Origin: Ruminococcaceae bacterium UBA6855
GTDB lineage: Bacteria; Bacillota; Clostridia; Oscillospirales; Acutalibacteraceae
Direction: 5' to 3'
Assembly: GCA_002451755.1 (NCBI GenBank)
Contig: DKDF01000026.1
Location: 1-9,989, forward strand
Length of the DNA: 9,989 bases
The notes beneath the pieces are model-generated. The model was not told where the DNA came from and ran no database searches. It saw only the letters and a program-made list of their open reading frames with translations. The position numbers and the translations under genes are program-made. Positions within the stretch are counted from its first letter, which is position 1, and every line of letters starts with the position of its first letter. Shown one piece after another: positions 6,535 through 9,989 of the stretch.

Positions 6535-7662
6535 ATGAAAGAGATATTAACGCTCAATAAAATAGCAAAGTGCGGAACCGACCGCTTTGACAGCGAAAAA
6601 TATGTCTGCACTGAAAATACAGAAGATCCGGTGGCGATAATGGTGCGCTCGGCTTCGATGCATGATATGCAGTTCGGAGCTGGTCTTTTGGCAATCGCCC
6701 GCGCGGGAGCGGGTGTGAATAATATCCCGATCGACAGGTGCTCGGAGCAGGGTATCGCAGTATTCAACACGCCCGGAGCGAACGCAAATGCAGTAAAGGA
6801 GCTTGTTATCTGCGCGGCTCTTCTCGCTTCGCGCAAAGTTATAGATGCTATCGACTGGTGCAAGACCCTCAAAGGCGAGGGTGACAATGTCGGCAAGCTC
6901 GTCGAAAAGGGCAAGAGTTCATTCGCGGGTCCCGAGATAAAAGGCAAGACCATGGGCGTTGTCGGCATGGGCGCGATAGGCAAGCTCGTTGCCGAAGCGG
7001 CGCGTGACCTCGGCATGAGAGTCGTGTGCTTCGACAGAAAGGGCAGGAGTAAAATTGGCGGTGTTGAGACCGTTGATAATATTGACGCGGTTTTCTCTGC
7101 GGCGGATTATCTGACCCTGCACACCCCTTGCAACGACAGCACGAGAAACATTATAAACGCGGAGTCTATAGGCAAAATGAAAGATGGTGTGCGAATCCTC
7201 AATTTCGCGCGCGGCGAGCTTGTGAATTCCGATGATATTCTCGCATCTCTCGCCGACGGAAAAGTCGCGGCATACGCCACTGACTTCCCGACCGATGCGC
7301 AGCTGGGCGTGCCCGGAGTTATAGCTATCCCGCACCTCGGCGCCTCCACGCCAGAGAGCGAGGACAACTGTGCAGTCATGGCTGCGGATGAGCTTATCGG
7401 CTATATCGAGCGCGGCGAAGTGAAGAACTCCGTCAACCTGCCCGAGCTCACGCCGCCCGCAGAGTTTGAAAAGCGCGTGTGCGTTATCTACAAAGACGGC
7501 GAGGGAGTGCGCGAAAACATCGTTGCGGCGCTCGGCGGCAATATAACGTCGCTTAACAGCGCAGTCAAAAACGGACTCGGCTACCTCGTCTGCGATACGC
7601 CGAACCCCGACGGCGAAAAGGTAACCGCAGTCAGCGGCGTTGTCAGAGTGAGAGTAATATAA
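6535..7662 (+). CDS. serA: D-3-phosphoglycerate dehydrogenase
   Basis: This enzyme oxidises 3-phosphoglycerate to 3-phosphohydroxypyruvate with NAD+, the committed step of serine synthesis. The 375 residues show a substrate domain with RAGAGVNNI (56-64) and NTPGANANAVKEL (78-90), then the Rossmann domain with GMGAIG (144-149) and Asp167 at the end of the second strand, indicating NAD. Catalytic R226 lies in NFARGELVN and H267 in IPHLGAST. The usual catalytic Glu (PTE in Escherichia coli) reads PTD here (D254). A short ACT domain follows (about 314-375); E. coli serine-binding His and Asn positions appear as Y319 and D321, while N336 is kept. The protein resembles the short SerA type common in Clostridia. 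A GGGGGAG site sits between the serC stop and this ATG. It ends 18 nt before a strong terminator. Confidence 0.95.
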   Translation: MKEILTLNKIAKCGTDRFDSEKYVCTENTEDPVAIMVRSASMHDMQFGAGLLAIARAGAGVNNIPIDRCSEQGIAVFNTPGANANAVKELVICAALLASRKVIDAIDWCKTLKGEGDNVGKLVEKGKSSFAGPEIKGKTMGVVGMGAIGKLVAEAARDLGMRVVCFDRKGRSKIGGVETVDNIDAVFSAADYLTLHTPCNDSTRNIINAESIGKMKDGVRILNFARGELVNSDDILASLADGKVAAYATDFPTDAQLGVPGVIAIPHLGASTPESEDNCAVMAADELIGYIERGEVKNSVNLPELTPPAEFEKRVCVIYKDGEGVRENIVAALGGNITSLNSAVKNGLGYLVCDTPNPDGEKVTAVSGVVRVRVI

Positions 7663-7680
7663 CAATAAATTAACAGTAAG

Positions 7681-7711
7681 CCCCGGAGGATAACTCCGGG
7701 GTGAATTTTTT
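7681..7711 (+). terminator. Intrinsic terminator after serA
   Basis: CCCCGGAG (7681-7688) pairs with CTCCGGGG (7694-7701) over 8 bp around a 5-nt loop, followed by TGAA and six T (7706-7711). It begins 18 nt after the serA stop and closes the serCA operon. Confidence 0.93.
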
Positions 7712-7766
7712 GTATCAGGGGGTGAAGAAGCTCAATCCACTCCACCTCAACCACGAAAAATCAAAT

Positions 7767-7798
7767 CGCTTTTCCCCATATGTTTCGCGCTTTTCCCC
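7767..7798 (+). repeat. Phased 11-bp direct repeat upstream of the GDSL gene promoter
   Basis: CGCTTTTCCCC occurs at 7767-7777 and again exactly at 7788-7798. The start-to-start distance is 21 bp, two turns of the DNA helix. The second copy ends 9 bp before the -35 box. The arrangement suits a site for a dimeric activator bound on one face of the DNA; no known regulator is recognised. Confidence 0.55.
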
Positions 7799-7807
7799 TT
7801 GAGCCTC

Positions 7808-7836
7808 TTGACTTTTTCTGTCAAAAAATGTATTCT
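7808..7836 (+). promoter_or_regulatory. Promoter of the GDSL hydrolase gene
   Basis: A -35 TTGACT (7808-7813), a 17-bp spacer and a -10 TATTCT (7831-7836) predict a start near 7843 and a leader of about 30 nt. The -10 is imperfect, which is consistent with activation from the repeats just upstream. Confidence 0.65.
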
Positions 7837-7874
7837 CTATATTAATACTATGTTTTACCCTGAAGGTGATAAAA

Positions 7875-8744
7875 ATGAAAAAATTCAGAAAGATTGCAGC
7901 GGTTTTGCTCTGCGTCGTTATGATAGCGGCGTCGCTCCAGTGCCTCGCCTTTGCCGCACCGCAGGACAGCGGCAAGCTCAACTTTCTCGTGCTCGGCGAT
8001 TCGATAGCCGAGGGCTTCGGCGTTGAGAACAAAGAGGACGCGGCTTACGGCAAGATAGTCGCCGACACCAACGGCTACAATTACCGCAACCTCGCTCAGG
8101 TCGCCAACGATACGCAGGATCTTATCAGAAAGATCGAGACCGTTGACGAGTTCCGCGAGAGCATCGCATGGGCGGATGTCATAAACATCTGCATCGGCTC
8201 GAACAACTACCTCGCGAGCAAGGATGTCGTCTGGATAACCATCGGCGCGCTGTTCGGAACAAACGACAAGAAGCTCGACGAGATAGCCTACGGCATCTAC
8301 GACGATTTCAATACTATCTATTCGCTCATCCGCGAGATAAATCCCGATGCAACGCTGATATTTGATAATATCTACTGCGCGTGGAAGGGTCTCGGACATA
8401 TTCCGTTTATCAAGGCGGTTTCGCGTATAAACGCTATGCTTAACAAGCTTGCCGCAAAGCATGACGATGTCGTTATATTCGACACGAGCGCGGTCATCTC
8501 GCATAACACCGAGCTTCTGGCGGACGACTGCGTCCACCCGAATGCAAAGGGCAATGTCGAGCTCGCAAGGCATATGCTCATTTTGCTCAAGAATCTCGGA
8601 CTCGGGGAAAATACCGAACCCGTTATCCTGACTCCCGGCGTGGACTATAATTTCTACCGTCAGAGCTTCGGCAATGTCTTCGGCACTGTCGTCTGGCAGC
8701 TGGTTCGCTTCCTGACCGGCAACGTGCCCGGACTCGATATCTGA
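7875..8744 (+). CDS. Secreted SGNH/GDSL-family hydrolase (esterase/lipase type)
   Basis: The product has 289 residues. Residues 1-28 form a signal peptide (MKKFRK, a hydrophobic core, then a likely cut after CLAFA or CLAFAA), so the mature enzyme is exported. Block I is LVLGDSIAEGFG (38-49) with nucleophile S43. Block III is ICIGSNNYL (105-113) with oxyanion N110, though the usual following Asp is Asn. Block V is DDCVHPNAKG (217-226) with D218 and H221. Block II reads NLAQVANDTQDL (72-83) and lacks the usual oxyanion Gly. Such enzymes remove acyl or acetyl groups from lipids, polysaccharides or cell wall; the substrate here is unknown. The ATG at 7875 is preferred to an in-frame GTG at 7866, because AAGGTGA lies 5 nt before the ATG and overlaps that GTG. 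The gene stands alone between its own promoter and terminator. Confidence 0.9.
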   Translation: MKKFRKIAAVLLCVVMIAASLQCLAFAAPQDSGKLNFLVLGDSIAEGFGVENKEDAAYGKIVADTNGYNYRNLAQVANDTQDLIRKIETVDEFRESIAWADVINICIGSNNYLASKDVVWITIGALFGTNDKKLDEIAYGIYDDFNTIYSLIREINPDATLIFDNIYCAWKGLGHIPFIKAVSRINAMLNKLAAKHDDVVIFDTSAVISHNTELLADDCVHPNAKGNVELARHMLILLKNLGLGENTEPVILTPGVDYNFYRQSFGNVFGTVVWQLVRFLTGNVPGLDI

Positions 8745-8752
8745 AAATACAT

Positions 8753-8783
8753 AGGGACAGCCCCATACCGGCTGTCCTTTTTT
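8753..8783 (+). terminator. Intrinsic terminator after the GDSL gene
   Basis: GGACAGCC (8755-8762) pairs with GGCTGTCC (8770-8777) over 8 bp around a 7-nt loop, extendable by a G.U and an A-U pair. Six T follow (8778-8783). It starts within 10 nt of the stop codon. Confidence 0.92.
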
Positions 8784-8790
8784 ACTTTAA

Positions 8791-8812
8791 TGTGCAAAAT
8801 TTTTATTGCACA
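8791..8812. promoter_or_regulatory. Inverted-repeat operator overlapping the asnA -35
   Basis: TGTGCAA (8791-8797) and TTGCACA (8806-8812) are perfect 7-bp inverted copies separated by 8 AT-rich bases. The right half contains the -35 box of the asnA promoter and lies upstream of the predicted transcript, so it should act as DNA and not as an RNA hairpin. A repressor bound here would block RNA polymerase. Confidence 0.55.
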
Positions 8813-8834
8813 AGGCGCGATATGATGCTATTAT
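8806..8834 (+). promoter_or_regulatory. Promoter of asnA
   Basis: A -35 TTGCAC (8806-8811), a 17-bp spacer and a -10 TATTAT (8829-8834) with the extended TGC element immediately before it. The start is predicted near 8841, about 27 nt before the ATG. Confidence 0.75.
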
Positions 8835-8867
8835 ATATATTAGTTTTTTATTTTGGGATGTGATGAC

Positions 8868-9875
8868 ATGGATTCAAGCTATCTTCCGGCAGGATATAAG
8901 CCCCTGCTCGATATCAGACAGACTCAGGTGGCTATCAAAAAGGTCAAGGATTTCTTCGAGAGGGATCTCGCTATCCAGCTCAATCTTACCCGCGTCTCCG
9001 CGCCGCTCTTCGTGCGCTCGGATTCCGGACTCAACGATACATTGAACGGCGTCGAGCGCCCCGTTGCGTTCGATATAAAAGACATGGACAGCGATGTTGA
9101 AATCGTCCAGTCGCTCGCGAAGTGGAAGCGCCGCGCCCTCAAGGATTACGGCTTCAAGCCCGGCGAGGGTCTCTATGCGGATATGAATGCCATACGCCGC
9201 GACGAGGATACGGATAATCTCCACTCTGTCTTTGTCGACCAGTGGGACTGGGAGAAGATAATAACTCCCGAGCAGCGCAATGTCGATACCCTCAAGAGAA
9301 CCGTCCGCGCTATCTACAGGAGTCTGCGCCACACGGAGACCTATATCGCCGAGGAATATGATTTCGTCGGCAAGTTCCTGCCCGATGAGATATCGTTCAT
9401 CACCACGCAGGAGCTCGAGGATATGTATCCAGACCTGACTCCCAAGCAGCGCGAGACCGAAATTGCCCGCGACAAGGGCGCAGTGTTTATCATGCAGATC
9501 GGCGGCAAGCTCCGCTCCGGTGATATCCATGACGGACGCGCCCCGGACTATGACGACTGGAGCCTCAACGGCGATATCGTCGTGTATTATCCTCTGCTCG
9601 ATATGGCATATGAGCTGTCGAGCATGGGCATCCGTGTCAACGCCGAGTCGCTCGCGTCCCAGCTTGAAGAGAGAGGCTGCCCCGAGCGCGCCGAGCTTCC
9701 GTTCCAGCGCGACCTGCTCAACGGCAACCTTCCGCTGACTATGGGCGGCGGCATCGGCCAGTCCCGTATGTGCATGTTCTTCCTGAGAAAGGCGCACATC
9801 GGTGAAGTCCAGGCATCCATCTGGCCGCAGGAGACCATTGACTCGTTCAGAGCGCAGGGCGTCTGCCTGCTGTAA
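8868..9875 (+). CDS. asnA: Aspartate--ammonia ligase (asparagine synthetase A)
   Basis: This cytosolic enzyme makes asparagine from aspartate, ammonia and ATP, using free ammonia rather than glutamine. It has a class II aminoacyl-tRNA synthetase-like fold. The 335 residues are close to the 330 of Escherichia coli AsnA and colinear with it: SLAKWKR (82-88), GEGLYADMNAIRRDED (99-114), LHSVFVDQWDWE (118-129), FLPDEISF (170-177), GAVFIMQIGGKL (204-215), APDYDDW (225-231), LNGDI (233-237), ELSSMGIRV (249-257) and GGGIGQSRMCM (293-303). The loop after DYDDW is shorter than in E. coli. The ATG at 8868 is chosen over an in-frame TTG at 8853 because the family begins near this point. The ribosome binding site is weak (GGGATG or TGTGATG). 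The gene has its own promoter and operator-like dyad. No U-tract terminator follows. Confidence 0.96.
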   Translation: MDSSYLPAGYKPLLDIRQTQVAIKKVKDFFERDLAIQLNLTRVSAPLFVRSDSGLNDTLNGVERPVAFDIKDMDSDVEIVQSLAKWKRRALKDYGFKPGEGLYADMNAIRRDEDTDNLHSVFVDQWDWEKIITPEQRNVDTLKRTVRAIYRSLRHTETYIAEEYDFVGKFLPDEISFITTQELEDMYPDLTPKQRETEIARDKGAVFIMQIGGKLRSGDIHDGRAPDYDDWSLNGDIVVYYPLLDMAYELSSMGIRVNAESLASQLEERGCPERAELPFQRDLLNGNLPLTMGGGIGQSRMCMFFLRKAHIGEVQASIWPQETIDSFRAQGVCLL

Positions 9876-9914
9876 AAAATATACTCTGCTCATTCGGCGA
9901 ATAAATAAAATCAT

Positions 9915-9936
9915 AACCACTAGTAAACTAGTGGTT
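9915..9936. repeat. Perfect 10-bp palindrome after asnA
   Basis: AACCACTAGT (9915-9924) and ACTAGTGGTT (9927-9936) are perfect inverted copies around two A. As RNA or single-stranded DNA it would make a tight hairpin. It has no U tract on the plus strand, so it is not a standard terminator for asnA, although it could still act as the 3' end. It is the first of three closely spaced palindromes. Confidence 0.8.
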
Positions 9937-9942
9937 TGCACA

Positions 9943-9985
9943 GCCCCTATAAGGGGCGCCTACTGATTAAGCCCCTAAAAGGGGC
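9943..9985. repeat. Two near-identical small palindromes (REP-like, or end of an IS200/IS605-type element)
   Basis: GCCCCTATAAGGGGC (9943-9957) and GCCCCTAAAAGGGGC (9971-9985) share the same 6-bp stem with a 3-nt loop and differ at one loop base. They repeat with a 28-bp period, separated by a 13-nt linker. Together with the palindrome at 9915-9936 they form a hairpin cluster of the kind recognised by Y1 (HUH) transposases at IS200/IS605 ends, or found as REP/BIME repeats. No transposase is in the window, and the element runs off the right edge. Confidence 0.6.
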
Positions 9986-9989
9986 ATCG

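Noticed and set aside
7715..8032. Minus-strand frame of 105 codons running from the GDSL gene into the intergenic gap
   Set aside because: It crosses the signal-peptide region and promoter of the GDSL gene. Its low-complexity product partly reflects the 11-bp direct repeat (GEKR twice) and has no family match.
8853..8867. Upstream TTG start for asnA, adding 5 residues
   Set aside because: It lies too close to the predicted transcription start, and the family begins near the ATG at 8868.
8874..9941. Minus-strand open frame (355 codons) opposite asnA
   Set aside because: asnA is certain on the plus strand. The antisense frame would begin inside the palindrome region and has no ribosome binding site or domain.
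9943..9985. Possible CRISPR array
   Set aside because: There are only two 15-bp palindromic units with a 13-nt linker; repeat and spacer lengths do not fit CRISPR and no cas gene is present.

Overview
The window looks like chromosomal DNA from a Gram-positive anaerobe of the class Clostridia, most likely near Oscillospiraceae/Ruminococcaceae. The signs are strong GGAGG-type ribosome binding sites, vegetative (sigma-A-like) promoters with 16-18 bp spacers, compact GC-rich hairpin terminators with U tracts, AT-rich intergenic gaps between moderately GC-rich genes, and a SerA of the short, clostridial-looking type. This is inference from sequence style and protein families; no marker gene is present. 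Nine protein genes (one cut by the left edge) fill almost all of the window, and no gap exceeds about 215 bases.

Left part, minus strand. A membrane-anchored protein with RCC1-like beta-propeller repeats runs off the left edge (1-631) from its own near-consensus promoter. Behind it lies a two-gene operon: a CPA2-type cation:proton antiporter (1486-2934, TTG start), then an MgtC/SapB-family membrane protein (749-1489), overlapping by ATGA and ending in a strong terminator. A LysR-type regulator (3135-4037) is divergent from this operon. The ~200 bp between them holds face-to-face candidate promoters with overlapping -10 boxes, and a terminator-like hairpin inside the leader of the antiporter mRNA. 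The three genes look like a small ion or pH homeostasis module with layered control.

Middle. A bidirectional terminator separates lysR from a convergent DUF3048 (YerB-like) anchored extracellular protein (4146-5243). Its promoter is back to back with that of serC-serA (5442-7662), which encode phosphoserine aminotransferase and 3-phosphoglycerate dehydrogenase, two of the three steps of serine synthesis. The serC leader has two abutting hairpins. SerA shows substitutions at a catalytic position and at the serine-sensing positions of its ACT domain.

Right part. A secreted SGNH/GDSL hydrolase (7875-8744) and asparagine synthetase A (8868-9875) each have a promoter and an intrinsic terminator before them. 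The GDSL promoter is preceded by an 11-bp direct repeat phased by 21 bp. The asnA promoter overlaps a 7-bp inverted repeat that looks like an operator. The right edge (9915-9985) is a cluster of three palindromes, two of them near-identical, resembling a REP-type repeat or the end of an IS200/IS605-like element that continues outside the window.

The ordinary genes here are familiar. The less explained parts are the control regions: the leader attenuator of the antiporter-MgtC operon, the phased repeats, the asnA operator and the palindrome cluster. I see no clear new enzymatic or defence system.
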